A stretch of 64,000 nucleotides of DNA from Candidatus Gallimonas merdae (GTDB lineage Bacteria > Bacillota > Clostridia > Christensenellales > Borkfalkiaceae): assembly GCA_904419525.1 (NCBI GenBank), contig CAJFRT010000011.1:17936-81935 (forward strand), in the 5' to 3' direction. Both the position numbers and the translations under genes were made by a program. Positions 26,013-34,892 of the stretch are shown piece after piece. The notes below the pieces were generated by a model. The model saw only the letters and a program-made list of their open reading frames with translations, was not told the DNA's origin and did not search any database. Each line of letters starts with the position of its first letter. The first letter of the stretch is position 1.

Positions 26013-27620
26013 CTATTCTTCCAGCGGCGGACCGATCATTTCGGACAACAGGGCGGACGCATCGCTGTCCGGCCGCACCTCCCCTTCGACCGTGAGGATA
26101 TCGCCGGGAAGCAGCACCGTATTTCCGTCGGGGATAAACCTTCTTTCCCCGCGCTCCACACGCGTGACGCGCACGTCTGCGGGAAACAGCACGTCGCGCA
26201 GCGCCCTGCCCGCCGCCTGGCTGTGCACGCGGACGGCAAAGCGCGCTGCAAAATTTTCCGCCTGCCCGCCGTCCTCGGCCAGCATCTCGTCGAGCAGCCT
26301 GTCGTAGACGGGCCTGACGCGAAAGACATCGCCGATCAGGTAGCCCGCCGCAACGCCGATGAGCGCGGGAAGCAGAAATGCAAAATCCCATGTGAGTTCA
26401 AGCGTCATGAGCACGCCCGTGATGGGCGCGCGCACGACCGTCGTGAAAAACACCGCCATGCAGATGACGATGAGCGCGTCCGAACAGGCGGCCTCCATGC
26501 CCATGGCCTGCGCCATCAGGCTCATCAGCGCACCCAGCCCCGCCCCGATCGCAAGCATGGGGATAAACGCACCGCAGGGCACCCCCGCCCCCATGTTGCA
26601 GACCGTGACGAGCAGTCTGATCGCCGTGACGATGAGAAGCGTCGCCCACAGCGGCGAAGAAAAGACGGACTCCACCCCGGAAGCGCCGCTCCCGAGCGAG
26701 GCGATGAAGGCGTGTCCTCCGCCCATGACGTTCGCCGTCACGAGCCCCGCCGCGCCCGCCAGCAGGAAGGGAATGAGGAATTTCCCCATGCCATTCCGGA
26801 ACGAGAGCTTTTTGAAGAGCCGTTTGGCTGCAAACAGCGCAAAATAAAATCCGACCCCCGCCAGCGAAACGAGTACCGCCGCAAGCAATACGTATCCATA
26901 AAACATGGGGTCGAGCATGTCCGCACCGGCAAAGCTGAACGTCGGAAAATATGCGCCGACCGGCAGAGAAAAGGCCATGTACAGCGCGTTCCGGACCAGC
27001 ACCGCGACCGCGACCGAGGTGAACGAACACACAAACACTTCGGGCGTGAACCGTTTCTGTCCCTCTTCAAAGGCGAACGCCATGCCCGTGAGCGGCGCAT
27101 TGAACGCCACCGCAAGCCCCGCGCAGGCGCCGCCCGTGATCTGATAGCGGCGGATGAGCGCACGGGCGCGGAGCGTATCGCTTGTCCCGGCCCCCGTCGA
27201 ACCGCCGATCAGAATGCTCGGCCCCTCCGACCCCGCCGAAAGTCCGAGAAAGATGCACAGAAGGCTCGCCGCGAACATGCCCGTAAGCGCACGGTACCAG
27301 GAAAAGCGCATCAGGCCGCGCATCGCCCCCTCCGTCTGCGGGATCCCGCTCCCGCGGATGCAGGGCAAAAACCGCACAAAGCCGCCGACGACGACCGCAC
27401 CGAGGCCGAGCGCGAGAAAGAGCAGCGGGATAAAGGCGGGATTGTCACGGAAAAATCCATAGTACCCGCGCGAAAAGTCCTCCGCCATGGACGCAAGGAT
27501 CGTATAGAACGTGACGATGACGCCGACAAAGGCCCCCGTCAGCATACCCACAAGCACGAGCTGCAGGCCGTCTCCCAGCCGCCGCCCGAAACGTTTCTTC
27601 TTTTCTCTCATGCGTTGCAT
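26013..27620 (-). CDS. ClC-family chloride/proton antiporter with C-terminal RCK-like domain
   Basis: 535 aa if started at the ATG at 27620; the ATG at 27611 is equally possible, and neither has a clear ribosome site. About ten to twelve membrane helices. Selectivity motifs are GSGIP, GSEGPSI (with the gating glutamate, as in exchangers) and GAGVPCGAF. FAFEEGQKRF supplies the internal proton-glutamate region, so coupled H+/Cl- exchange rather than a channel is likely. Residues about 455-535 form a TrkA-C/RCK-C-like domain (VLLPGDILTVEGEV), suggesting ligand control. It lies after the ABC exporter genes with a 67-base gap. Confidence 0.88.
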   Translation of the reverse strand: MQRMREKKKRFGRRLGDGLQLVLVGMLTGAFVGVIVTFYTILASMAEDFSRGYYGFFRDNPAFIPLLFLALGLGAVVVGGFVRFLPCIRGSGIPQTEGAMRGLMRFSWYRALTGMFAASLLCIFLGLSAGSEGPSILIGGSTGAGTSDTLRARALIRRYQITGGACAGLAVAFNAPLTGMAFAFEEGQKRFTPEVFVCSFTSVAVAVLVRNALYMAFSLPVGAYFPTFSFAGADMLDPMFYGYVLLAAVLVSLAGVGFYFALFAAKRLFKKLSFRNGMGKFLIPFLLAGAAGLVTANVMGGGHAFIASLGSGASGVESVFSSPLWATLLIVTAIRLLVTVCNMGAGVPCGAFIPMLAIGAGLGALMSLMAQAMGMEAACSDALIVICMAVFFTTVVRAPITGVLMTLELTWDFAFLLPALIGVAAGYLIGDVFRVRPVYDRLLDEMLAEDGGQAENFAARFAVRVHSQAAGRALRDVLFPADVRVTRVERGERRFIPDGNTVLLPGDILTVEGEVRPDSDASALLSEMIGPPLEE

Positions 27621-27687
27621 TGTAGCATACTCTTTGCAAAAAGTAAAGCGCGCAACACACCCGTCCGGCATGCCGCGCGCCTCTTTT

Positions 27688-29427
27688 TCAGAACTGTGCG
27701 TTGTAGAGCCGCGCATAGAAGCCGCCCCGTTCCAGCAGCTGCTCGTGCGTGCCCTGTTCGACGATCTGTCCCGCGTTCATGACGAGGATCAGGTCGGCAT
27801 TCTGAATGGTGGAGAGCCTGTGCGCAACGATAAAGCAGGTCCTCCCCTCCATGAGCTGTGCGAACGCGTCCTGCACAAGGCGCTCGGTGCGCGTATCGAT
27901 GTTGCTCGTCGCCTCGTCCAGAATGAGCATGGGCGGGCGGCAGATCATGACGCGCGCCACGCAAAGGAGCTGTTTCTGTCCCTCGGAAAGGGAACCTTCG
28001 CCCCCCACGACGGTGTCATACCCCTTGGAGAGCCGGCGGATAAAGCCGTGCGCGTGCACCGCCTTTGCCGCGGCGATCATCTCCTCTTCCGTGCAGTCGG
28101 GCCGCCCCATGCACAGATTTTCGCGCACGGTCGCGCGTTTGAGCCACGTCTCCTGCAGCACCATGCCGTAGTTGCGGCGCAGGGATGCCCGCGTCATGGC
28201 GCGCACGTCCGTGCCATCCACGGCGACGCTCCCTTCGTTCACGTCGTAGAACCGCATCAGAAGATTGATGACCGTCGTCTTGCCGCAGCCCGTGGGCCCG
28301 ACGATGGCGACCCGTTTGCCCGCGCCGACGCTGACGTTGAAGTGCTCGATGAGCTTCTGTCCGGGGCGGTAGGAAAAGCTCACGTCCGTGAGCGCGACTT
28401 CCCCTTTTGCGCGCCCGAGATCGGGGAGACCCTCGTCCGAGGGCTGTTCTTCCTCCCTCTGCAGGGCGAAAATGCGCCCCGCGCAGGCGAGCGCGTTCTG
28501 GAACTCGGCCAGCACTTCGGTGATCTCGTTGAATGGCTTGGTGTACTGGTTGCAATAGGAAAGGCAGGTCGTGAGCGCCCCGACCGTAAAGGGAACCGCC
28601 GTTCCCGCCGTGGAAATGGCGAGAATGGCGCCCGTCAGCGCGACGCCCGCATAGACAAGGGAGTTGACGAACCGCGTGACGGGATTGGGCGTGGACGCAT
28701 AGAACACGGCGCGCAGCGAACATTTGCGGTATTCCTCGTTCTGTTCGGCAAAGAACGCCGCGTTCTCGTCCTCATGGGTATACGCCTTGACGACTTTCAG
28801 ATTTCCGATCGCCTCGTCGATGAATGCCGTCTGGTCGGCGCGCACTTCCGCCTGCCGCCGGAACGTCTTATAGGTATGCGACGAGATGAACCGGGCCGCG
28901 AACATGGAGAGCGGCGTGACGAGCACGACGACGAGCGCGATCTCCCAGCGCAGCACGAAGAGAATGACGAGCACGCCCAGAATGGTCACGACGCCCGTAA
29001 AGAGCTGCGTGAAACCGAGCAGCAGGCCGTCGGCAAACTGTTCGGCGTCCGTCAGGACGATGCCGGCGATCTCGCCGTAGGCGTGACTGTCGAGAAAGCT
29101 GAGCGGCAGCCGCTGGAACTTGGAAAAGGTGTCCATGCGCACCGCACACAGCACATGGTAGACGATGCGGTTGTTGATCAGGCTCATGGCAAACTGCGCG
29201 GCGAATGCCGCCGCGATGCATACGCCGATCACGAAGAACAGGCGGAATATGGCCGGATAATCGACATTGCCCGCGCCGACGATGAAATCGACCGCCCGTC
29301 CGATCAGAAAGGGAACGGCGAGCTGCGCCGCGACATTGACGAGCGCGCACAGCACCGAAATGCACAGAAGGGGGGCATACGGTTTCAGATAGCGCAATAT
29401 GCCTTTGAACGTCTCGCGTTTGTTCAC
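27688..29427 (-). CDS. ABC exporter half, catalytically normal ATPase
   Basis: 579 aa starting at GTG 29427 (GGAGGG site), overlapping the partner gene by four bases. Six-helix transmembrane domain (1-320) then ATPase domain: Walker A GPTGCGKTT, Q-loop, signature LSEGQ, Walker B MLILDEAT with catalytic Glu, H-loop VAHRLS. With its partner it forms a heterodimeric type IV exporter of the BmrCD/TM287-288 kind, typically moving drugs, lipids or peptides outwards. The non-canonical signature (LSEGQ) completes the pairing with the degenerate site of the partner. Confidence 0.92.
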   Translation of the reverse strand: MNKRETFKGILRYLKPYAPLLCISVLCALVNVAAQLAVPFLIGRAVDFIVGAGNVDYPAIFRLFFVIGVCIAAAFAAQFAMSLINNRIVYHVLCAVRMDTFSKFQRLPLSFLDSHAYGEIAGIVLTDAEQFADGLLLGFTQLFTGVVTILGVLVILFVLRWEIALVVVLVTPLSMFAARFISSHTYKTFRRQAEVRADQTAFIDEAIGNLKVVKAYTHEDENAAFFAEQNEEYRKCSLRAVFYASTPNPVTRFVNSLVYAGVALTGAILAISTAGTAVPFTVGALTTCLSYCNQYTKPFNEITEVLAEFQNALACAGRIFALQREEEQPSDEGLPDLGRAKGEVALTDVSFSYRPGQKLIEHFNVSVGAGKRVAIVGPTGCGKTTVINLLMRFYDVNEGSVAVDGTDVRAMTRASLRRNYGMVLQETWLKRATVRENLCMGRPDCTEEEMIAAAKAVHAHGFIRRLSKGYDTVVGGEGSLSEGQKQLLCVARVMICRPPMLILDEATSNIDTRTERLVQDAFAQLMEGRTCFIVAHRLSTIQNADLILVMNAGQIVEQGTHEQLLERGGFYARLYNAQF

Positions 29428-31151
29428 AGTGCGCCCTCCTTTTCCTGCGAAGCGGCGATCTCACGGTACACCTCGCACCGCTGCAGCAGCTCTTCATGCG
29501 TGCCGATGCCCGCCACCCCGCCGTCGTCCAGAACGACGATCTTATCCGCGTGCCGCACCGAAGCGGTGCGCTGGGAGACGACGATGACCGTGCAGTCGAG
29601 CGCCGAAAGCGCCTTTCTCAGCCGTGCGTCCGTCGCATAGTCGAGCGCGGAAGAGCTGTCGTCGAGAATGAGCACTTCGGGGCGGCGCACCAGCGCACGG
29701 GCGATCGTGAGCCGCTGACGCTGCCCGCCAGAAAGGTTTTTGCCCTCCTGCGCGATCTCGGCGTCGAGCCCGCCCTTGGCTGAAATGACGTCCTCCGCCT
29801 GGGCGATGCGGGCGGCCTGCATGAGCTCTTCGTCGGAGGCGTCTCCCCTGCCCCACAGCAGGTTGGAACGGATCGTCCCCTTGAAGAGCACGGCCTTCTG
29901 CGGCACGACCCCCACGCGCATGCGCAGCTCCTCTGCCGGAATGCAGTTGACGTCCTGCCCCGCAAGGCGCACCGTCCCGCGGCTGGCCGGATAAAAGCGC
30001 GGCAGAAGGCTTATGAGCGTCGTCTTGCCCGAGCCCGTCCCGCCGAGGATCCCGACCGTCTCGCCGCGCGCCGCGGAAAACGTGACGTTGTGCAGCGCGG
30101 GAGCGCCGCCGCCATGATAGGCGAACGTGACGTCCTCGAACGAAAACGCGGGTGCGTCCTCGTCCGCGGCGCCCTTTCCACCCTCTTCCGGGGCGAGCAC
30201 GGAGGGCTCTCCGCCGCAGTCGAGCACCGCCTCGATGCGCTTCTCGCAGGAGATCGCCTTGGAGGCCGTAAAGATCAGATTGGCGAACTTGACAAGTTCG
30301 ACGAGAATGATCGAAAGATAGCTGTAGAGCGCCACGACGTCGCCCTGCAGGATCACGCCGTTTTCCACGCGGACCCCGCCCACCCATACGAGGGCGATGG
30401 ACGCGACGCTCACGAGGACGTACGTCAGCGGGTTGGTGAGCGCCGAAATGCCCCCGGCCAGTTTCTGTTCCCGCCGGAGCTCGGCATTGCGCCTTGCAAA
30501 TTCCCGCTTTTCGTCCTCCTCCTTGCAGAAAGCGCGGATCACGCGCACGCCCGCAAGATTTTCATGGGTGGCGAGATATACGCCGTCCATTCTTCCCTGG
30601 ACCTTTTTATAGAGGGGCACCGTCGCCGCCATGATGCCGACGACCGCCGCGGCGAGCAGCGGAATGACGGCCACGAACACGAGCGCCGCCGCCCAGTCGA
30701 CAATAAACGCCATGACGGTGGCGCCCAGCACCACGATGGGGGAGCGCAGAAGCAGGCGGAGCGTCATGTTTACCCCCGCCTGCACCTGATTGACGTCGCT
30801 CGTCATGCGCGTGATCATGGTCGCCGTGCCCATATCGTCGATCTGCGTATACGAAAAGGACTGCAGTTTGTCAAAGAGCCGCCGCCGGAGCTCAGCCGAT
30901 CCGCCCACCGCGGCCTTTGCCGCAAAGAACTGCGCCGTGAGCGCGAACGCAAGCCCCGCCACGCCGAACGCGGCGAGAATGAGACAGCGGGTGACGATGT
31001 ACGGCACGTCTCCCGCCGCAATGCCAACATCCACGATCATGGCGACGACAAGGGGAACCAGCAGCTCCATGCACGCTTCGCACAGCTTGAAAAGAGGCGC
31101 AAGGATCGCCTCCGCGCGGTACGCTTTCATGCAGGACAACAAGTGTTTCAC
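29424..31151 (-). CDS. ABC exporter half, degenerate ATPase
   Basis: 575 aa if started at GTG 31151, which has GGGAG six bases upstream; an in-frame TTG at 31178 is less likely. Six-helix membrane domain followed by an ATPase with Walker A GGTGSGKTT and canonical signature LSGGQRQRL. However, the catalytic Glu after Walker B is Asp (LILDDSSSALD) and the H-loop His is replaced by Gln (VVSQRTAS). This is the usual asymmetric pattern of heterodimeric exporters, where one site no longer hydrolyses ATP. It is coupled to the downstream half by a four-base overlap. Confidence 0.92.
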   Translation of the reverse strand: MKHLLSCMKAYRAEAILAPLFKLCEACMELLVPLVVAMIVDVGIAAGDVPYIVTRCLILAAFGVAGLAFALTAQFFAAKAAVGGSAELRRRLFDKLQSFSYTQIDDMGTATMITRMTSDVNQVQAGVNMTLRLLLRSPIVVLGATVMAFIVDWAAALVFVAVIPLLAAAVVGIMAATVPLYKKVQGRMDGVYLATHENLAGVRVIRAFCKEEDEKREFARRNAELRREQKLAGGISALTNPLTYVLVSVASIALVWVGGVRVENGVILQGDVVALYSYLSIILVELVKFANLIFTASKAISCEKRIEAVLDCGGEPSVLAPEEGGKGAADEDAPAFSFEDVTFAYHGGGAPALHNVTFSAARGETVGILGGTGSGKTTLISLLPRFYPASRGTVRLAGQDVNCIPAEELRMRVGVVPQKAVLFKGTIRSNLLWGRGDASDEELMQAARIAQAEDVISAKGGLDAEIAQEGKNLSGGQRQRLTIARALVRRPEVLILDDSSSALDYATDARLRKALSALDCTVIVVSQRTASVRHADKIVVLDDGGVAGIGTHEELLQRCEVYREIAASQEKEGAL

Positions 31152-31235
31152 AAAGTACTCCCGATATGATTCAGACAAAGATTTCCGATAAAGTTCAAAA
31201 TTCCCGACCCCGTGCAGGCGGCTGCGCCGCCAAAG

Positions 31236-32219
31236 CTATGCGGGAAGAAACAGATAGACGTAATACGCCGCGTATCCCAGGAGGAACACGACGCCGGCAG
31301 CCCTTCCGAGGCGGTGCCCGTCGAACATGGCAAGAAAGTACAGAAGAAGCGCCGCGGCGAGTGCGACGAGCGCGTCGATGAGGTTGTCCGTCATGCGGAA
31401 TTCCAGTGGCGCAATGAGCGAGGAAATGCCCGCGATGAACAGAATGTTGAAGATGTTGCTGCCGATGATATTCCCAACGGCGATGTCCGTCTGCTTTTTT
31501 GCCGCCGCCACGACGGACGTGACCAGTTCGGGCAGGGACGTTCCGACCGCGACCACCGTGAGGCCGATGACGCGCTCGGACATGCCCGCCGCACGCGCCA
31601 CGTACTTGGCGCCCTCGACGAGCAGCGTTCCGCCGCCGACGACCATGCCAAGCCCGACGACGGTGATGGCCAGAAGGAACCATGTCCGCTGTTTGCGCGC
31701 GGCATACCAGATGCCGAGACGGGTGCGGGGCACCTTCTCCTGCTCCGGAGCGGGCTCCGCCGTCCCCTTGCGGGCGCCGCGCAGCAGAATGAACATGTAG
31801 ACGGCGAACACCGCCAGAAAGATGAGGCCGTCCCACCATTCCAGGGTGTTCCCCCACACGCCAAGCGCCACAAGAAGAACGCTTGCGAGCAGCAGTACGG
31901 GGATATCGAGCACCAGCGAAGATCTGCGCACGGGAAGTTTGCAAATGAGCGCGGAGACGCCGAGAATGAGCAGTATGTTTGCGATGTTGCTGCCGACCAC
32001 GTTTCCGATCGAGAGATCGGCAGAACCCGTGGCCGCCGAGGTCGCCGAGACGGCGAGCTCCGGCATGGACGTGCCGAACGCAACGACGGTCAGCCCGATG
32101 ACCAGCGGGGATACGCGGCACTTTTCCGCCACGCCCGCCGCGCCGTCCACAAAAAAGTCCGCCCCCTTGACCAGGAGCACAAGTCCGACGATGATGAGGA
32201 ATATCCAGAGATACAGCAC
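31236..32219 (-). CDS. Calcium/sodium antiporter (CaCA family, YrbG type)
   Basis: 327 aa from GTG 32219 with GAGGAGG upstream; the longer open frame reads through a terminator. Ten membrane helices with the two inverted alpha repeats of the family: GLTVVAFGTSMPELAVS...GNVVGSNIANILLILG and GLTVVAVGTSLPELVTS...GNIIGSNIFNILFIAG. Both contain the ion-binding GTSxPE and GSNxxN residues. A basic cytoplasmic loop joins them. It probably exports Ca2+ in exchange for Na+ or H+. It lies upstream of the ABC exporter on the same strand. Confidence 0.93.
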   Translation of the reverse strand: MLYLWIFLIIVGLVLLVKGADFFVDGAAGVAEKCRVSPLVIGLTVVAFGTSMPELAVSATSAATGSADLSIGNVVGSNIANILLILGVSALICKLPVRRSSLVLDIPVLLLASVLLVALGVWGNTLEWWDGLIFLAVFAVYMFILLRGARKGTAEPAPEQEKVPRTRLGIWYAARKQRTWFLLAITVVGLGMVVGGGTLLVEGAKYVARAAGMSERVIGLTVVAVGTSLPELVTSVVAAAKKQTDIAVGNIIGSNIFNILFIAGISSLIAPLEFRMTDNLIDALVALAAALLLYFLAMFDGHRLGRAAGVVFLLGYAAYYVYLFLPA

Positions 32220-32289
32220 AGAAGAGCGCCTCCTCTTTCGTAAACGGGGTCTGTATTCCAAAGCGTACCACGTTTTCCGCAAAAAGTCA

Positions 32290-32327
32290 AGCGCGCGCCC
32301 CGTCTGCGGACGGGGCGCGCGTATTTT
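32290..32327. terminator. Bidirectional GC-rich terminator
   Basis: A 13-bp perfect stem (CGCGCGCCCCGTC and complement) with a TGCG loop between the acyltransferase and antiporter genes. A promoter-like TTGACT-17-TACGCT for the antiporter starts right after it. Confidence 0.7.
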
Positions 32328-33616
32328 CATTCCTTTTTTCCGCGTTCTTTGACCTTTTCCTTTGCAAGCAGATAGATCTCCTCCGTTGCAAGCGAGATCT
32401 TGGTGAGCTGATCGCGCAGTCCTACGGGGTGAAGCCAGTAGCTGTCGTCGTGCGTGGAGATGTCGATGCAGTCGCCGAAGATATTCTTTTTATACTTGTC
32501 CTTGCGGTAGGGATAGTCGTATTCGATATGCACGCTCTCCAGCTCGGTCCCCGCCCAGGCGAGCTCCCGTTTTTCGCCGTATGCCGTGCAGGAGAGGAAG
32601 GTCCCTTCGCACGTCTGCACCAGCCGCCCCTTTCCCTGATCGTAAAACCGCTTGGCGTTGGGCAGCGTGTGCACGGTGACCTCCGATTCAAAGCGGTAGC
32701 GCCCCTCGCGCACCTCGCGGCGGACGTTTTCGCGCTCCCATGCCGTCCAGTCGGGAATATGGCGGAATTCCGTCTCCCCCTCCTCGGCGGTGAGTTCGCA
32801 GAAGGTGCTGACCTGCCACCCCTTGCCGCAGGAAGCGCACCACAGGCGGGTGCCCTCCGAATACATCATGAATTCCTTGCCGCAGTGCGGGCACTGATAG
32901 AGGATATTGTGCAGGCCGTCCGCGCGGCGGGGATTTTTGATCTCGATCCCCTCGGCGCGCTGATAGGCATAGTCGTCGCGCTGCATCGCCGCATGCACGC
33001 GGCGGTTGAGCTCGTCCGCGGGAAGCGCCTTCACTTCCTTTGCGGTGGCGACGCACTCCAGCTCGCAGCGGAGGGGAAGATACTGTTCGGCCTTGTTCCA
33101 CTGGGGCGCGGAGATGAACGTGCCGTACAGCCGCAATACGACGGCGGGCACATTCATGAGCTTGCACATCTTGCCCAGCGAATCGGGCAGAAAGCCCGTC
33201 GTGCCGTCCAGCGTGTAGCGCGCTTCGGGATAGATGCACACGATCGTCCCGTACTTTTCGGCACAATAGCGCATATTGCGGATCAGGCTGAGATCCTTGA
33301 CGAATTTGCGCTTGGCGATACAGCCGAGGCGGCGCATCAGAAAGTCGCCCACGTCGCGCACGGCGTCGATCGCGACGACGTTGTTGGCGTCATACGGCGC
33401 GACGGCGGTGTACATGGCGGGAAAATCCAGCATGCTCGCATGGGTGACAAACAGCAGATAGGGCGGCCGAATGCCCTCCATGTTCTTTTTGATGACCGTC
33501 ACTTTGCGCCCTTTCAGTCGCGGGCGAATGGCAAAGTTGCGCGCGAGCCACATCCAGAATGCGCTCGGCTTCAACGGCCTTTTCGTAAAATCGTAATGTC
33601 TGATCTTTTTCGCCAT
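32327..33616 (-). CDS. PlsC-type acyltransferase with zinc ribbon (paralogue 1)
   Basis: 429 aa from the ATG at 33616 (GGGGAGGAGAG site). The N-terminal domain (about 20-240) is a lysophospholipid acyltransferase with the catalytic HX4D as His59-Asp64 (THASMLDF) and the acyl-acceptor motif YPEARYT. A zinc ribbon with CPHC and CASC pairs follows. The C-terminal 170 residues are beta-rich, resembling a membrane-binding PH-like domain (FLSCTAYGEKRELAWAGTELESVHIEY). There is no signal or clear membrane anchor. The same three-part architecture recurs at 54360-55571. Confidence 0.8.
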   Translation of the reverse strand: MAKKIRHYDFTKRPLKPSAFWMWLARNFAIRPRLKGRKVTVIKKNMEGIRPPYLLFVTHASMLDFPAMYTAVAPYDANNVVAIDAVRDVGDFLMRRLGCIAKRKFVKDLSLIRNMRYCAEKYGTIVCIYPEARYTLDGTTGFLPDSLGKMCKLMNVPAVVLRLYGTFISAPQWNKAEQYLPLRCELECVATAKEVKALPADELNRRVHAAMQRDDYAYQRAEGIEIKNPRRADGLHNILYQCPHCGKEFMMYSEGTRLWCASCGKGWQVSTFCELTAEEGETEFRHIPDWTAWERENVRREVREGRYRFESEVTVHTLPNAKRFYDQGKGRLVQTCEGTFLSCTAYGEKRELAWAGTELESVHIEYDYPYRKDKYKKNIFGDCIDISTHDDSYWLHPVGLRDQLTKISLATEEIYLLAKEKVKERGKKE

Positions 33617-33728
33617 AACTCTCCTCCCCTGGCGGACAATGCGGCAAATGCGCCTCACGTCGGATATGGCCGCACGTCGGATACATTATATCATTCCGGG
33701 GAGGAAATGTCAATGCTCTTATCGTTTT

Positions 33729-34346
33729 TCACATCAGTCCCTCGGCAAGGAGCTTGATCCCGATGGCGATGAGCACCGCTCCGCCGAACAGCCCGGCGGT
33801 ATCGGCGAATTTGTCACCCGCCTCTCTGCCGATCTGCACGCCCGCGAACGAGAGCGCGAACGTGACCGCGCCGATGACGGCGGCGCAGGCAAGAACGGAA
33901 AACGGCAGGCCCTCAGACGTCTGTGCGGCAAGCAGGGTGACCCCCACCGCGAGCGCGTCGAGGCTGGTGGCGACTCCCTGCGCGAGCAGGCGCCCCAAAA
34001 AGGCGGAGCGCCGCGGCGGGTTATGCGGGAAAAGCATGGGACGGATCTGCTCGGGCGACCGCTTTTCCCGCAGCTCCTTTACGCAGTCCGCGATCATCTT
34101 TCCGCCGATCAGCGCAAGCAGGAAAAAGGAGAGCCACGGCGCGATCCGCTCCACGATCGACGAAAACGCATAGCCGCAGTAGTAGCCGATGAGCGGCATC
34201 GCGAACTGAAACAGCGCAAACGTGACGGCCATCGCAAGCGCTTTCCCCATGCTCATGCGGGGCTCCGCCATGCCGCCCGCCATGCTCACGGCGACGGCGT
34301 CCATGGCAAGCGCCGCGCCGATGAGGACGATCTCCCATACTGACAT
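33729..34346 (-). CDS. mntP: Manganese efflux pump MntP
   Basis: 205 aa from the ATG at 34346 (AAGGAG site). Six membrane helices with the MntP hallmark acidic helices: IGAALAMDAVAVSMAGG and GVATSLDALAVGVTL, each bearing the Asp that coordinates Mn2+. It exports excess manganese. A yybP-ykoY-type riboswitch with an intrinsic terminator occupies its leader, so expression should rise when Mn2+ is high. Confidence 0.95.
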   Translation of the reverse strand: MSVWEIVLIGAALAMDAVAVSMAGGMAEPRMSMGKALAMAVTFALFQFAMPLIGYYCGYAFSSIVERIAPWLSFFLLALIGGKMIADCVKELREKRSPEQIRPMLFPHNPPRRSAFLGRLLAQGVATSLDALAVGVTLLAAQTSEGLPFSVLACAAVIGAVTFALSFAGVQIGREAGDKFADTAGLFGGAVLIAIGIKLLAEGLM

Positions 34347-34401
34347 AAATCTTCTCCTTTGGCAGGCCCTTCGCAAAAGCGCAAAGGCCCTTCGGGAGTA
34401 C

Positions 34402-34533
34402 AAAAAAGACTTATGCGCAAAACGGCGGAACAACACCGGTTTACGCATAAGTCTCGTCATTTCAGATAGCGCCCGCGGCAAAGGCCGCAATATGTGGACG
34501 CTGCCACTCGCAAGAGCCGACTACTCCCCTATG
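34402..34533 (-). promoter_or_regulatory. yybP-ykoY (Mn2+) riboswitch with terminator
   Basis: Read leftward, the leader starts with the conserved GGGGAGUAG (34522-34530) and contains GCGGCCUUUGCCGC, matching the yybP-ykoY consensus. A strong terminator stem GACTTATGCG.../...CGCATAAGTC (34408-34453) with six T (34402-34407) follows. Family knowledge: Mn2+ binding stabilises the aptamer and prevents termination. mntP lies directly downstream. Confidence 0.85.
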
Positions 34534-34859
34534 TCTTCTGTTTTATTGTACTCGCCCGAAGTCTGTCTGTCAACACAATTTTGCGTGTTTTCACAAATTT
34601 CCGACTCCTGCTGCAACACGCGCAGAATGGTGCGCGCGCGGGCAAACGGAACGGGCGCGGTCTGGGGCGTGCAGTCCTCGCAGCGGAGCACCCTGCCTTC
34701 GACGGGCCGCCCCGATTTGCCGTAGGGCACCGCGACGCGCGTCCCCGCCGGCAGTCTGCGCGCGGAAAGATACCAGCAGGGCGTGCCCATGACGTCCACT
34801 TTGACAAAGGTATGCACGCCGTTTTCGGCGATCACGCCGCCGGAAAGGGAATGGATCAT
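34521..34859 (-). CDS. Small hypothetical protein upstream of the Mn2+ riboswitch
   Basis: 112 aa with GGGAGGAAA upstream. Residues about 1-85 form a compact beta-rich unit (LSGGVIAENGVHTFVKVDVMGTPCWYLS; TRVAVPYGKSGRPVEGRVLRCEDC), perhaps an OB- or SH3-like fold. The last 20 residues are encoded by DNA that also holds the mntP riboswitch promoter, and its stop codon is the UAG of the aptamer's GGGGAGUAG. The tail is therefore probably not constrained for protein function. It follows rsmA on the same strand. Function unknown. Confidence 0.65.
   Translation of the reverse strand: MIHSLSGGVIAENGVHTFVKVDVMGTPCWYLSARRLPAGTRVAVPYGKSGRPVEGRVLRCEDCTPQTAPVPFARARTILRVLQQESEICENTQNCVDRQTSGEYNKTEDIGE
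34545..34573 (-). promoter_or_regulatory. Promoter of the Mn2+ riboswitch-mntP transcript
   Basis: Minus strand TTGACA (34568-34573), 17-nt spacer, TACAAT (34545-34550). It is located inside the 3' end of the 112-aa gene; transcription would begin a few bases before the aptamer. Confidence 0.85.
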
Positions 34860-34892
34860 GTTTTTTCCTCCCGTTATATGTTTTTGCGGACG

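Noticed and set aside
34355..34401. Second Mn2+ aptamer copy between the terminator and mntP
   Set aside because: The stretch contains GGGCCTTTGCGC similar to one aptamer segment, but the GGGGAGUAG block and the required three-way junction are missing.
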